Positions 34,158-46,480 are shown, counted from the stretch's first letter. The stretch: DNA of 64,000 nt from Siphonodentalium dalli (GCA_032622095.1 CP136064.1:176842247-176906246), one strand, 5' to 3'. Translations and numbers: made by a program. Notes: a model not told the origin generated them from the letters alone.

Positions 34158-35089
34158 TTCTCATATATATTTTGAAGACCTCTGTTTGTCTGTATGTCTG
34201 TCTGTATGTCTGTCATTTATACAAATCTACGATTCTCGACCGATCGGGACGAAACTTGGTACGTGTGTGTAGTTTGACCAGGCGGTCGTCGTTGTCGTAT
34301 TGGCGAGCCCGTGCGACGCCCGTGCAGCGCATGCGCAGACGAGATCTCCGAAACGGGTGGAGCTATCGACTTGAATTTGGTATGTGAATGTATCTTGCCC
34401 CGGATACGAATTTTATCGGGTCGCCGAGCCCGTGCAACGCCAGCTTCGCGCATGCGCAGACGAGATCTCGGAAACGGGTGGAGCTATCGACTTGAAATTT
34501 GGTATGTGAATGTATCTTGCCCCTGATACGAATTTTATCGGGTCGCCGAGCCCGTGCGACGCCAGCTTCGCGCATGCGCAGACGAGATCTCGGAAACGGG
34601 TGGAGCTATCGACTTGAAATTTGGTATGTGAATTTATCTTGCCCCGGATACGAATTTTATCGGGTCGCCGAGCCCGTGCGACGCCAGCTTCGCGCATGCG
34701 CAGACGAGATCTCGGAAACGGGTGGAGCTATCGACTTGAAATTTGGTACGTGAATGTATCTTGCCCCGGATACGAATTTTATCGGGTCGCCGAGCCCGTG
34801 CGGCGCCAGCTTCGCGCATGCGCAGACCAGATCTCGGAAACGGGTGGAGCTATCGACTTGAAATTTGGTTTTTGAATAGCCCGGACAACGTCGGGCTCAT
34901 CGGCTAGAGCTATCGACTTGAAATTTGCTATGTGAATGTGTCTTGCCCCGGATACGAATTTTATGGGGTCGCCGAGCCCGTGCGACGCCAGCTTCGCGCA
35001 TGCGCAGACCAGATCTCGGAAACGGTGGAGCTATCGACTTGAAATATTCTTTTTTTAATAGCCCGGACAACGTCGGGCTCATCGGCTAG
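34158..35089 (+). mobile_element. Non-autonomous Helitron-like element 2 with internal minisatellite
   Basis: The 5' end TCTCATATATATTTTGAAGA repeats that of element 1. Inside are about five copies of a roughly 122-bp unit (GCCGAGCCCGTGCGACGCCA through GATACGAATTTTATCGGGTC). The 3' end has the hairpin GCCCGGACAACGTCGGGC (loop about 6), then CATCGGCTAG before a T, matching the Helitron rule: hairpin, short spacer, CTRR, insertion between A and T. An internal copy of the 3' hairpin lies near 34879. Tandem-repeat-bearing Helitron relatives (pearl elements) are known in bivalves. The Arg-rich ORFs on both strands are shadows of the repeat. Confidence 0.75.
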
Positions 35090-35472
35090 TTTCTTATATA
35101 AATCCTATTTCGGTCGATCACGGCCTATCACGACAAAGCAAATTGTTTGAGTATCTCATATTTCAATTTCTTCTCACGAGAATCGATTTAATGTTTAGTT
35201 TACACAGTATATTTATTATTCCTCTATGGACATATCATACACATAAAAAGTTACAACAAATACAATAAATTGAAGAAAATTGGGATTAACTGAGTTTTAA
35301 TTTCTGACTGACATTGCAATGAATGATCTTTACGTTGTTTCCTGGAGAAGGGGACAGAACTCACTCAACACCATATTCCATTTTGGGGATATGTATTGCC
35401 AACAAACATAATAAAATCATAATGAATAATGGAACAGTAAACTGGTGCACAAATATGATTGCACAAATACAT

Positions 35473-35950
35473 GTATATATGTGACCCGCCATATCAAATC
35501 CAGTCGGAAGTCGGGATTTTTTTACCCTGTGCCAATGCATTCTCTTATATATGCGAGTCGGCCATAGGTCGCCTCGCATATATAAGAGAATGCATTGGCC
35601 TAACAATTTTTTATCATGTTTTTTAAATAAATGTTTCTTACAATTTTTAGGACATAAAATAAAAAACATCCATTACCCTGCAGGGAGCCCCACACATATA
35701 TATAAGCATATAGAAGAGTGTCGTCTTCTCATGTTTGTCTGGGGCTCTGTATGGGTGAAATTATAAAATTGATAAAGAATACAAGAACAAATTATTAAAA
35801 TTGTAAAAAATTGTTAGGCCAATGCAATGCATTCTCTTATATATGCGAGGCGACCTATGGTCGACTCGCATATATAAGAGAATGCATTGGCACAGGGTAA
35901 AATAAATCCCGACTTCCGACTGGATTTGATATGGCGGGTCACATATATAC
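35473..35950. mobile_element. Nested palindromic element, 478 bp
   Basis: The outer arms (35473-35620 and about 35805-35950) are reverse complements, beginning GTATATATGTGACCCGCCAT. Each arm contains its own palindrome, GCCAATGCATTCTCTTATAT paired with its complement across GGCCATAGGTCGC. Single-stranded DNA could form a three-way or four-way structure. There is no ORF. The TA-rich ends fit a TA-targeting transposon but do not prove it. Confidence 0.8.
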
Positions 35951-37268
35951 AAACATGTTAGTAAATATGTAGCTCAACTATCAATATATTGTAATATATC
36001 CGGGCCATGACCTTTTCTCAGATTACATAGAGGATCTCTAATGAGTCGTAATTCTATACGAAATGTATTAATCGAATTTAGCGGACGAGGTTAATAAATT
36101 TCGTATATAATTGCGACGAATTTGATATCAATATTATCAGATAATCCCATTTTAGCAAGGAAAAAACGATATCGAAACGACTGGGGTTAAACAAAATTAA
36201 TATGGATTCCCGTATCATAACCAAAGAGGAAGTAAAAACAGTAAACACTAGATAACCCAACACAAATCGAATATCATCATTATATTCTAACTAACATAAT
36301 AACAAAGTCCCGGCATTGATATCGACATAATTGCGCCAAGCTGTTGTGTCATTGCGCGTGCCGATAATACACGTGTGCATTACTAAAAAAATATGAGGTT
36401 CCGTTTTGACTTGCAGTGGCAGTTGTAATGTCGTTTGCGAAAGTGAAGTTCAACGCCCTTTATAATCAAATCCCGTTGTGTAGTTGAGAAAGTCGTGATA
36501 GCGTATTTCTGCAATGGTACATCTCCTATTCAACATTTTGAATCGATGTGGAATTCCCCACTAGTGACTTCGGAGGTTTTTATTGACCGCACACGAAGGT
36601 CGTATTTTCCTAACTGTTTGTTATATTTTGAAGAAATGATGTCTTTAATTGTCGATCCACCGTTCACAAAAGACGACAATGTGTTTTATTTAATAGATAA
36701 TCCTGACATACAGACGTAAACGGGAAACATTTATCTTTATCTTATCATTTCGTCGAGCAAGATTATGAAATATTCGATTCGATATTCGATTTGTTTTCGA
36801 CTTTTTTTAAAGAGTTATTCGGTTCGAAATTCGATTCGATCAAAAACCCACTACTCGCAGGGGCTTAATATATATGGCGTATTTGTGAGTCATGTTCAAA
36901 ATCCAAAACCGTAATCGTAACTACGGATAAGAAAAAACGACAATGCATAGAAAGAACACAAATTATAGTGACGTAATACCCTATTCGTAATAATTATCTG
37001 TTGTCGTTCATTATGCGAAAGGTGTCTACTGCATGCCAAAGAGATTTTATTATTATTATTATTATATCTTTATTTTCCTCCATTTACTGAAGAGTCATAA
37101 ATAATGATACAAACAATAGTACATGTAATATGAACATACAATGATCCAAGGTAAATTAGAAAATAATATAGTAAACAGAATTATACAATACGTGAGTATG
37201 TTGTAGACATATGACACTTCCTGATTTGAAAGTAATATACATATACAAAGTGAATCTATTTGAATCAA

Positions 37269-37740
37269 TTAAAGGTACTCAATCCGATCAGACGCTCCTA
37301 AATTACTATTTCTTTGGCTTCGGGGGTAAAAAATATTTGATTCGAGTCGAGGAACCCACCCATCAAAGCTCAGAGTGATCATAAATCGATTTTTGAAGTT
37401 TGTTATTTCTCGAGATGTGTAATAATATGTGGCCCAGAAACACGTGGTCAAACGGAGGATCTCGTAACAAAATTGCGGATGAAGATGGATAACTCTAAAA
37501 TAAAGTGGTAATACGGTCAATTTCGTGATATTTCAGTGATATTTTGTTGAAATATTTTTTTTAACAAAATATTTTGTTGAACAAAATGTTGATAAATAAC
37601 AAGTTTTGGAAAATTTGATATCATAGTTGACAGTGGTTAGCATTATTTTGTTGCAATAAATAGATTCTGATAACTAAAGCGTATTTTGAAGAAATGTTGT
37701 TGTTGTATCTTGATGGTCTGATCGGATAGAGTACCTCTAA
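37269..37740 (+). mobile_element. MITE family B, full-length copy
   Basis: TTAA (37269-37272) is followed by AGGTACTCAATCCGATCAGA. The right end reads TCTGATCGGATAGAGTACCT and then CTAA (37737-37740), a decayed TTAA. The internal part with TTTCTTTGGCTTCGGGGGTA and GATTCGAGTCGAGGAACCCA is shared with the copies at 52970 and 60537. Confidence 0.85.
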
Positions 37741-38518
37741 CCAGTGAATGTACCAGATCACAACACTCTAGCTTTCTGTTTTGTGATTTAATTTAGTTTT
37801 GTTTTGGAACTATTTGTTTCTATTAAAAACATGGTCACCTAATTCTGACGTATACATGGTCTCCCTTCGAAATTCAACCGTACCAGTAGTTGATAAAAGA
37901 TCTCCAGTTTACTATACATGTAGTTGAAAACCAGTGGCAACACATATTTTGAATTTCTAGCTGGGACTCCCAGCAGAAGCGCGAACCCCGCCTGAGAGGA
38001 ACACAGATTTACACAAAAGTTAGTTATATTTGTCAACCTGTCTTATACCTCCTTCCAAATTGCGTAGACAAAATTTGGAAGCTCGAAAGAGCCATGTCCG
38101 TTTAATATAAGTATTACCCAACTTTTCCGGATGTGACCCCCACGCGAATAAAACAAAATGTGAATACCTATACTTTACTTTAAACATATTTTATTTGTAA
38201 TAATACAAAGTGGATTGGGGCACAAGTTAGATAACTTAATGAGCCCCTCTCCAGTATACATTGTTACAAAATTACATAATTGACAAAGTGGCACAATAAG
38301 TAACTTATTTACAGCTGTGTGGAATGTGAGAGAATGGTGACTGGTGAATGATGATCTTGCGGATCGTTAGGAAAGGATGATGTAAGGTGGTGGGGTGCCA
38401 ACGTCGATTGTGTTTATTTAAAACATTGTTATGGCCGAGCAAGTACCAGGTCGAAAAAAGCAATAAACAACAATAAACATATTTATGTCCTACTTATTAA
38501 TTAAGTTAATATCATTTG

Positions 38519-39559
38519 TCAGAAACGTTTAGTTTCCGTAATAAAATGTTGTACTATTTTGAACAATTTCACATTTTGTTTTATATCTATGTTTTGGATG
38601 CCAGAAAGTAAATCATTCATATGTGTTAATTTGAGTCCTTCTCTGTGTAGCGAATGATACATTTCTATTCGTTCTGATTGGTACAGGGAACACATGAAAA
38701 GGTAATGATATGCATCTTCGCATTGGTTGCCGCATGCGCAACGTGGGCTGTCAGATATGTAGTTTTGGAATTTATCAGACTTTAGATCACTGCAATAGTT
38801 CCGTAATTTTGCGTGAAGTACGTTACATTGCCTGCGTCCCGTGTAGAAATACCTCGGGGGTCTAGTGACGGGGTCAATTATTCTAAGATACGTTTTGAAA
38901 TCTGAAATTGTGGGGGCATCCGTTATTACGGACGGCATGTCATTCCACGCTTTTATGGTTGAAGGGAAAAATGACTTTTTGTAATTCTCAGTGTTACTGA
39001 AATATGTGTAGAATTTTTCGGGATATCTGAATTCATACTCTGATATGTCAGCTATTCTGGGTGGTAATATGTTTGTGAGATAAATAGGGGCATTCCGATT
39101 GATAATGTTGTACATAGTTTGTAATTTGTGTAATTCACGCCTCCTTCTCAGTGGGGGCCAGCCTACTTCTTTCATTGTGTTTATATCAGAGACTGATCGT
39201 GTGAGTCCACTGACTATTCTGGCTGCATCAATGTGTAACCGTTCAAGTTTATCCATTTGATATTTAGGTGCATTTGCCCATACTACATCGGCATAATCGT
39301 ATAATGGTAAAATATACGTTTTATATATGTTTTCTAGGGTCTTCCTATCGAGCTGGTATTTAAATCTTCTTAGTTGTGATAAACGCGAGGCTATTCTTTT
39401 AATAGTTTCATTGATATGATTGTTCCATGACATATTTGATTGGAGTTCAAGACCGAGGTGTTTATGTGTCTCAACAAAGGATATAGTATCATTATTAAAG
39501 GTTAAATTAGGAGTATCGCCGGGTGTCCCAGTCAAAGAGTACGACATGCCCATCGTTTT
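38519..39559 (-). pseudogene. LINE ORF2, part 2: thumb and C-terminal zinc knuckle
   Basis: It is in the same frame as part 1, directly after the TAA. It contains HLGLELQSNMSWNNHI, the YDYADVVWANAP block, WPPLRRRRELHKLQTMY and a C-terminal RQCNVLHAKLRNYC segment followed by the knuckle CACGNQCEDAYHYLFMC (C-x-C-x9-H-x4-C). It ends at TAA/TAG-type stop 38519. The sequence is well kept, with no other stop or frameshift. Confidence 0.85.
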
Positions 39560-41884
39560 TTAGGGATTAAAATTGACTAGCCAATTGTTTGACCATCTTG
39601 ATATGTTTTCAAGATCCTTGTTCATGGTTTGCGCCAATTCATTTAGGTCGTGGTGCTCGTTAGTAATGCAAGTGTCGTCAGCGTACATTCTCGTAACAGA
39701 ACAGATGTTGTCTGCTAAATCATTGATGTAAACCAAAAATAGAAAAGGGCCTAAGATTGAGCCTTGTGGCACGCCCGCTGGGATGATCTCATAGCTAGAA
39801 AAGCTGTTGTTAACTAATACGCGCTGCTGTCGGTTATTTAAATAGTCTCCTAGCCATTTCAAAGATTTACCACGAACTCCATAACTTGAAAGTTTATGTA
39901 TTAGTCCCCTGTGCCAAACTCTCTCGAATGCCTTTGATATATCACAAAAAATAGAACATGTATACAGTCCATTGTCGAGAGATTGACACAGGTGATTGTA
40001 TAGATCTATGAGTTGATGAGAAGTGCTTTGCCCTGGCATGAAGCCCGATTGACGTAAGAATAGTAGTTCGTTTTTTTTAAAGAAATCCCTGATCTGTTTT
40101 AGTACAACTTTCTCAAATATTTTTCCCAAGCAGGGTAGAAGGGAAATAGGACGATAGTTCTTGCTATCAGCGGGGTCGTCTTTTTTAAAGATGGGGACAA
40201 CATTAGCCTTTTTCCATACAGATGGAAATGTCATGCTATCAAGAGATTTTCTGAAGATTAAAACTAATGGACGAGCAATTGATTCTGCGGTAGCTAGGAG
40301 CATTTTTGCACTAATTCCATCGTAGCCATGGGCTTTGTTTAATTTAAGTGATTTAATTGCCAAAATTATTTCATCTTCGGTGAACTCAAAGTCCTCCATC
40401 GTGTTTTTACAACGAGAATTGAACACAGGTAAACTGTGGTTTGAGTCATTTATTGATGAGTTAGAAATGAAGCTCTGGTTTAATATGTTAGCCTTGTCAA
40501 GATCATCAGTCGCGTATACGGTTCCATTTACGTTTATGGTATTTATATGGGCATTCGAGCAGTATAGGGGTGGAACATTCGTTGTTTTCTTTTTACATAG
40601 TAGGTAATTCATTAGTTGCCAGAATTCGCGGGGAGATGATGATTCTTTCATGCGGTCTTCCAATTTTTCATCAAATTTCGATTTCGCGAACTTTTTCATG
40701 TTATTTACTTTATTTCGACATTCCTTATATTTTTGCCATGTGTTGGGATTATTATTTTTTATGGCTTTTGTACGTAGCCTTTCGCGTTTGCGAATTTCTC
40801 TTCGGATTTCTGAGTTAAACCAGATTTTATCCTTGGGCCGAACCGTAACAGTGGATTGGGGAATTGTATCGTTCATTACTGACATAAATTTATTTTGGAA
40901 AAGTATGGTAGCTGAATCGGTGTCGAGGCACTCAAGGAGATCATCCCAGTTCGTGTTACCGAGTATTTCGTTGGCTCTTTCAAAATTTGCTCTGGAGTAG
41001 TTCCATACTACTCTCTGGAACGAAGTTACTTGTGAATAATCATAAGCTAGTGACACATATACACCTAAGTGGTCAGAGACTCCCGGGTTTATTACTTCAG
41101 CTTCTAGTACACGAAGGGAATTGCCGATAATAATTGGGTCTAATAATGTACTCGATGATTTTGCCACTCTTGTAGGGGAAGTTATAACGTTTTTGATGCT
41201 ATATCGGTCTATTATTTCCTTCAACTTCGATGAATTGTCTAGAAGGTTGGAATTGTAGTCACCCGTGATAATAATATTTTCGGTTATATCAAGTGCGTCT
41301 GATATCGATGATTCTAAGTACACCCAATAGTTTGGATCACAGTACTGGTCTGATCTATATGACATTCCCAGTAGGATATGACTTTTCTTAGAGAATATTT
41401 CAAACCATAATATTGATGAGTCAAATTCTAGTTCATATCTACGCCTATATATGATGTGTGTCGCGAACATTACACATATTCCTCCACCGCGAGAGTCGCG
41501 ATCCTTTCGAACAGGATCTTGGTAACCAGGAATTTTTATTTTTTCTGAAGAGAAAGATGGGTCCAGGTGAGTTTCGCTGAAACACAGAACATCGAAATCA
41601 TTGATCATATGAACAATTTTTTCTAGTTTATTTCGAATACTTCTGATATTATACTGGAAAATTGAAATTGTGTGATTGATTTGATTATTGGCAGGTCCGG
41701 GGTTAATCTCAATGTCACCTGATAGTATCAAGATGAGAAAGGTTGAAATGAATAATAATTTAAAATTTTGTGTCCGGAAACTATATTTCAGAGATTTGCC
41801 GTTAGCCACAAGGATCTTGGGTGTCTTCTTCTTCGAGTCAAAAAGTCCAATTGCTGCTCTATACTGCTGTATCGAACAGGTCAT
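39560..41884 (-). pseudogene. LINE ORF2, part 1: 2A peptide, APE endonuclease, RT to motif C
   Basis: The 774-codon part starts at a true ATG. Residues 41-53 are strongly hydrophobic and lead into a 2A-like motif (residues 55-64). The endonuclease follows (FQYNIRSIRNKL, FSETHLDPSF, TGDYNSN, SDHLGVYVSL). RT motifs are KAHGYDGISAKML, NYRPISLLPCLGKIFEKVVL, CDISKAFERVWH, AGVPQGSILGPFLFLVYIND and MYADDTC. It stops at TAA 39560-39562 right after LVNFNP, where the family continues with a Lys-Thr segment; the same frame in fact reads on with KT. So the stop is a single nonsense change, or conceivably a read-through site. Confidence 0.85.
41693..41722 (-). other. 2A-like translational recoding peptide (GDIEINPGP)
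   Basis: SGDIEINPGP occupies residues 55-64 of the LINE ORF2. It matches the 2A consensus D-[VI]-E-x-N-P-G-P. In 2A peptides the ribosome skips the Gly-Pro bond, releasing the upstream segment. 2A sequences are known in APE-type LINEs of several marine invertebrates. The hydrophobic stretch just upstream resembles a signal sequence, so the released 63-residue leader could direct targeting. Confidence 0.85.
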
Positions 41885-43805
41885 TATATTTTAGTCGGTG
41901 ATTTGAAATGAGTAATGAGCAGCAAATGGGCTTTGTGACTGGAGAAGAGGACATTGTGCTTGTCAATTTCAACGTTGGCACCTGACACTTAGACTTTGCA
42001 CAGTTGTGAGACAGACAGTGTATCGGAGATGTATGTGTGAATAGGTTTTGGAACCTCTGATATGTACAAAACATGGAAACAACATGAAAGGTTATAACTA
42101 CACAAACATATATGTAAATGAAAATAACAAGTGTGTGGTGATAGTTATGGTGCAGGATGGTGCGATTGCGGTGAGGTTCCATCATTTTTCGACTGACGTG
42201 TGCTTTTGTTTTTGTTTGGGACGGGGATGATAGACAGGATGTATGGTCCGGACCTTAAGTTTCTGAGTGAAAATGAATTTTAATCGGATTTTATAGTCAC
42301 TATTCAATTTGTAGCCATTAAGATTTAATAAGGCTCGCTCAGATCCGGACCTAGTAAGGTTTATACCTGGGTATATGGTTGTAATAACACAATTTAGTTA
42401 TGATATCGTGAAATATCGTGAGGCAAATATCAGTTTATCTTTATTGCGCATATTTCATGTAGTCTTACGATTGTGCATATGGGCGACCTTGCTTGAGATC
42501 TACGCGTATATACGTTCATTTGGGCCCGTAGCCAGTAGGCCTATATGGTCTAGTTATACATACATGTATTATCTTAGCAGTGCAGGACTATAAAGAGTAA
42601 TACGGTTCATATGAGCGTAGTTGATATTTTTCCGCATTTAAATCAAATTAAGTGGACCGGGGTTCCCAAAAGATGTTCGATATATGTAATTTTTGTCTCT
42701 ACGGGTTGTCATACATTTCTTCAATATTCTGTATTCATATCATTCAGGCGTGACGTAGTTTGCTTTCTCTTCGGCAACATGCTTTTTCGGATTGCTTGCA
42801 ACTAAAACCTGGAAATGTGTGTAATTAGTTTGCGCTTTGCATGCATAACATATATTGACAGGTACTGGTGGTTTTATTATTTGTAACATGTGTTTGTCCG
42901 GCATACTATGGCTTTAGGTCGCCGGATGTTACTTACCACGATGGCGAATAAACACAGCCAACAAGCGCGCCCAACATCAACATTGTTATTGTTTGTGGTT
43001 AACAGAACAGGAGAATTTGGTTGACCGATATCTCGAGCAATTATAATTCTGTCGTCAGCTTTATTATGCCGGCATTTATTGCATGCCCCAATCACGAATC
43101 AGCAGTCAACTGGAAAAAAAACTGACCAGACTGTTCCAATATTACAAAGGGGATTTTGTTTTACTTCACCATATTTTTTTATGCAAACAAACTATTAAAA
43201 ATAAAATTAAAAAAAAAAAAACAATAATTTCAATGTTTTTGAAATAATATGCCATGATCTTGTGAATTTAAACTTTATTTTGCGGGTTACCCGTTTGATC
43301 GTCTGATTTTATGCGACATAGAATGAGGGTCATTCGACACGCCACCTCAGGTTAAATTTGGACTATCCCTAATTTTTTAGTCGACCGCATGCTTTCAATA
43401 ATAGATACGCCAGCAACAGAAGCAAACGTACTGGGATTTTAGCTTCAGATTTCTCTTCTGATTTATAAAAAAAATACATTTGCTTTTTATACACTGATGT
43501 GTAAAACCGCCAACACAGCAATACAACTAAATATAGCAGACTGTTGATGCGTGGGAACTTCCACACAGACCAGAGACATATACTTGTATATAGCCTGCAT
43601 GGAAGTCACCAAAATAGGTAAGCATTATTATTATTGGAATAACTGATAACGTGTGCTCCCGATATGACGTATCATCGGGAACGTGGCTAGAGCTAGGGGC
43701 TCCTTTGGTTATGTGGGGGTGGAGTGTCCACGTTTGAATTTCCAACTGACAGCCACTCCCACTGAACCAACTCAGACCAAAACTCACAAGTTTTGTGTAA
43801 TTTCT
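41885..43805. other. Non-coding DNA; first part may be LINE 5' UTR
   Basis: No convincing gene on either strand. The minus-strand ORF at 41859-42185 overlaps the LINE start in another frame and has no domain. There is a 14-base poly-A run near 43208. Confidence 0.4.
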
Positions 43806-46480
43806 TTTCGTAAATATAACGAAATAACGGATATTTAAGTTAATGGATGTTCTTCAAACTACCACTGACCAAAGATGCCCGTTATTTCGTCAATAATCAT
43901 CCCCTGGTGATGTCGGGGGGGGGGGGGGGGGTGCATGTTATAGATATAAAACTTCCCACTCGATTATATATAACGAAATAACGGGTATATTAGTTGGTGA
44001 AGTTTATTTAACCGATCACTGATCAAAGATGCCCGTTATTTCGTCAATAATCATCCCCGGTGATTGGGGGGGGGGGGGGGGGGCTGTTATAGATTGAACA
44101 CTCCACATGCACTGGATTATATATAACGAAATAACTGGTATGTTAGTCGATAAAGGTTCTTTAACCGATCACTGATCAAAGATGTCCGTTATTTCGTCAA
44201 TAATCATCCCCTGGTGATGTCGGGGGGGGGGGGGGGGTGCATGTTATAGATTTAAAACTCCCCACTCGATTATATATAACGAAATAACGGGTATATTAGT
44301 TGGTGAAGTTTCTTTAACCGATCACTGATCAAAGATGCCCGTTATTTCGTCAATAATCATCCCCCGGTGATGGGGGGGGGGGTGCATGTTATAGATTTAA
44401 AACTCCCCACTCGATTATATATAACGAAATAACGGGTATATTAGTTGGTGAAGTTTCTTTAACCGATCACTGATCAAAGATGCCCGTTATTTCGTCAATA
44501 ATCATCCCCCGGTGATGGGGGGGGGGGGGGGGGGGTGCCTGTTATAGATTGAACACTCCACATGCACTGGATTATATATAACGAAATAACGTGTATATTA
44601 GTCGATGAAGGTTCTTTAACCGATCACTGATCAAAGATGTCCGTTATTTCGTCAATAATCATCACCCGGAGATGTCGGGGGGGGGGGGGGGTGCATGTTA
44701 AAGATTGATCACTCCCCACTGGAGTAAATATAACGAAATAACGGATATTTTAGTTAATGGATGTTCTTCAAACTACCACTGACCAAAGATGCCCGTTATT
44801 TCGTCAATAATCATCCCCTGGTGATGTCGGGGGGGGGGGGTGCATGTTATAGATTTAAAACTCCCCACTTGATTATATATAACGAAATAACGGGTATATT
44901 AGTTGGTGAAGTTTCTTTAACCGATTACTGATCAAAGATGCCCGTTATTTCGTCAATAATCATCCCCCGGTGATGGGGGGGGGGGGGGGGGTGCCTGTTA
45001 TAGATTGAACACTCCACATGCACTGGATTATATATAACGAAATAACGGGTATATTAGTCGATGAAGGTTCTTTAACCGATCACTGACCAAAGATGTCCGT
45101 TATTTCGTCAATAATCATCACCCGGAGATGTCGGGGGGGGGGGGGTGCATGTTAAAGATTGATCACTCCCCACTGGAGTAAATATAACGAAATAACGGAT
45201 ATTTTAGTTAATGGATGTTCTTCAAACTACCACTGACCAAAGATTCCCGTTATTTCGTCAATAAGTCAATAATCATCCCCTGGTGATGTCGGGGGGGGGG
45301 GGGGTGCATGTTATAGATTTAAAACTCCCCACTCGATTATATATAACGAAATAACGGGTATATTAGTTGGTGAAGTTTCTTTAGCCGATCACTGATCAAA
45401 GTTGCCCGTTATTTCGTCAATAATCATCCCCCGGTGATGGGGGGGGGGGGGTGTGCCTGTTATAGATTGAACACTCCACATGCACTGGATTATATATAAC
45501 GAAATAACGGGCATATTAGTCGATGAAGGTTCTTTAACCGATCACTGATCAAAGATGTCCGTTATTTCGTCAATAATCATCACCCGGAGATGTCGGGGGG
45601 GGGGGGGTTAAAGATTGATTACTCCCCACTGGAGTAAATATAACGAAATAACGGATATTTTATTTAATGGGTGTTCTTCAAACTATATATATATATAACG
45701 AAATAACGGGTATATTAGTCGATGAAGGTTCTTTAACTGATCAAAGATGTCCGTTATTTCGTAAATAATCATCACCCGGAGATGTCGGGGGGGGGGGGTG
45801 CATGTTCAAGATTGATCACTCCCCACTGGAGTAAATATAACGAAATAACGGATATTTTAGTTAATGGATGTTCTTCAAACTACCACTGACCAAAGATGCC
45901 CGTTATTTCGTCAATAAGTCAATAATCATCCCCTGGTGATGTCGGGGGGGGGGTGCATGTTATAGATTTAAAGCTCCCCACTCCCCACTCGATTATATAT
46001 AACGAAATAACGGGTATATTAGTTGGTGAAGTTTCTTTAGCCGATCACTGATCAAAGTTGCCCGTTATTTCGTCAATAATCAACCCCCGGTGATGGGGGG
46101 GGGGGGGGGGTGCCTGTTATATATTGAACACTCCACATGCACTGGATTATATATAACGAAATAACGGGCATATTAGTCGATGAAGGTTCTTTAACCGATC
46201 ACTGATCAAAGATGTCCGTCATTTCGTCAATAATCATCACCCGGAGATGTCGGGGGGGGGGGGGGGGTTAAAGATTGATCACTCCCCACTGGATTATATA
46301 TAACGAAATAACGGCTATATTTGTCGATGAAGGTTCTTTAACCGACCACTGATCAAAGATGCCCGTTATATTTCGTCAATAATCATCCCCCGGTGATGTC
46401 GGGGGGGGGGGGGGGGGGGTTGCATGTTATAGATTGAACACTCCCCACTCGATTATATATAACGAAATAACGGGCAAGTC
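43806..46480 (+). repeat. Satellite array, about 17 monomers of roughly 152 bp with poly-G tracts
   Basis: Each monomer contains ATAACGAAATAACGG, a related middle part, CCCGTTATTTCGTCAATAAT and an uninterrupted G tract of 9-19 bases, always on the plus strand. The two AACGAAATAACGG-type blocks are inverted about 70 bp apart, so every monomer can form a hairpin. Three monomer types differ around the G tract and alternate in an A-B-C order from about 44820 (see findings). The array degenerates after 46450, with two further copies of the core to about 46690. Confidence 0.95.

Larger units (their letters stand above)
35090..38164. other. Non-coding DNA with a nested palindrome and a TTAA MITE
   Basis: Beyond the elements at 35473-35950 and 37269-37740 there is an (ATT)n tract at about 37048-37068 and nothing else convincing. 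The short ORF at 36495-36719 begins with GTG and has no domain. Confidence 0.45.
38165..41884 (-). mobile_element. CR1/L2-like LINE with single ORF2 and a 2A peptide
   Basis: Coding runs from the ATG at 41884 to the stop at 38519 on the minus strand, about 1,121 codons in one frame broken by one TAA. The 3' UTR has AATAAA (complement of 38190-38195) and ends near 38165 in a short TAAAGTAAAGTA-like tail. No ORF1 is visible upstream of 41884, although the element's 5' UTR may extend to about 42240. Only one disabling mutation in more than 3.3 kb points to recent activity. Confidence 0.85.

Noticed and set aside
33734-35082. Many Arg-rich ORFs on both strands with repeated peptides
   Set aside because: They are translations of the 122-bp minisatellite inside Helitron-like elements; the unit length lets several frames stay open for one or two units only.
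36495-36719. ORF of about 74 residues with protein-like composition
   Set aside because: It starts at GTG, sits between repeats, and has no recognisable motif; a single decayed exon cannot be excluded.
39560-39562. The TAA as a genuine end of a shorter LINE protein
   Set aside because: The same frame continues for 344 codons with family-typical thumb and zinc-knuckle motifs, so it is more likely a nonsense mutation.
43806-46480. Regularly spaced repeats resembling a CRISPR array
   Set aside because: Monomers are about 152 bp and contiguous, with no unique spacers; this is a eukaryotic satellite.
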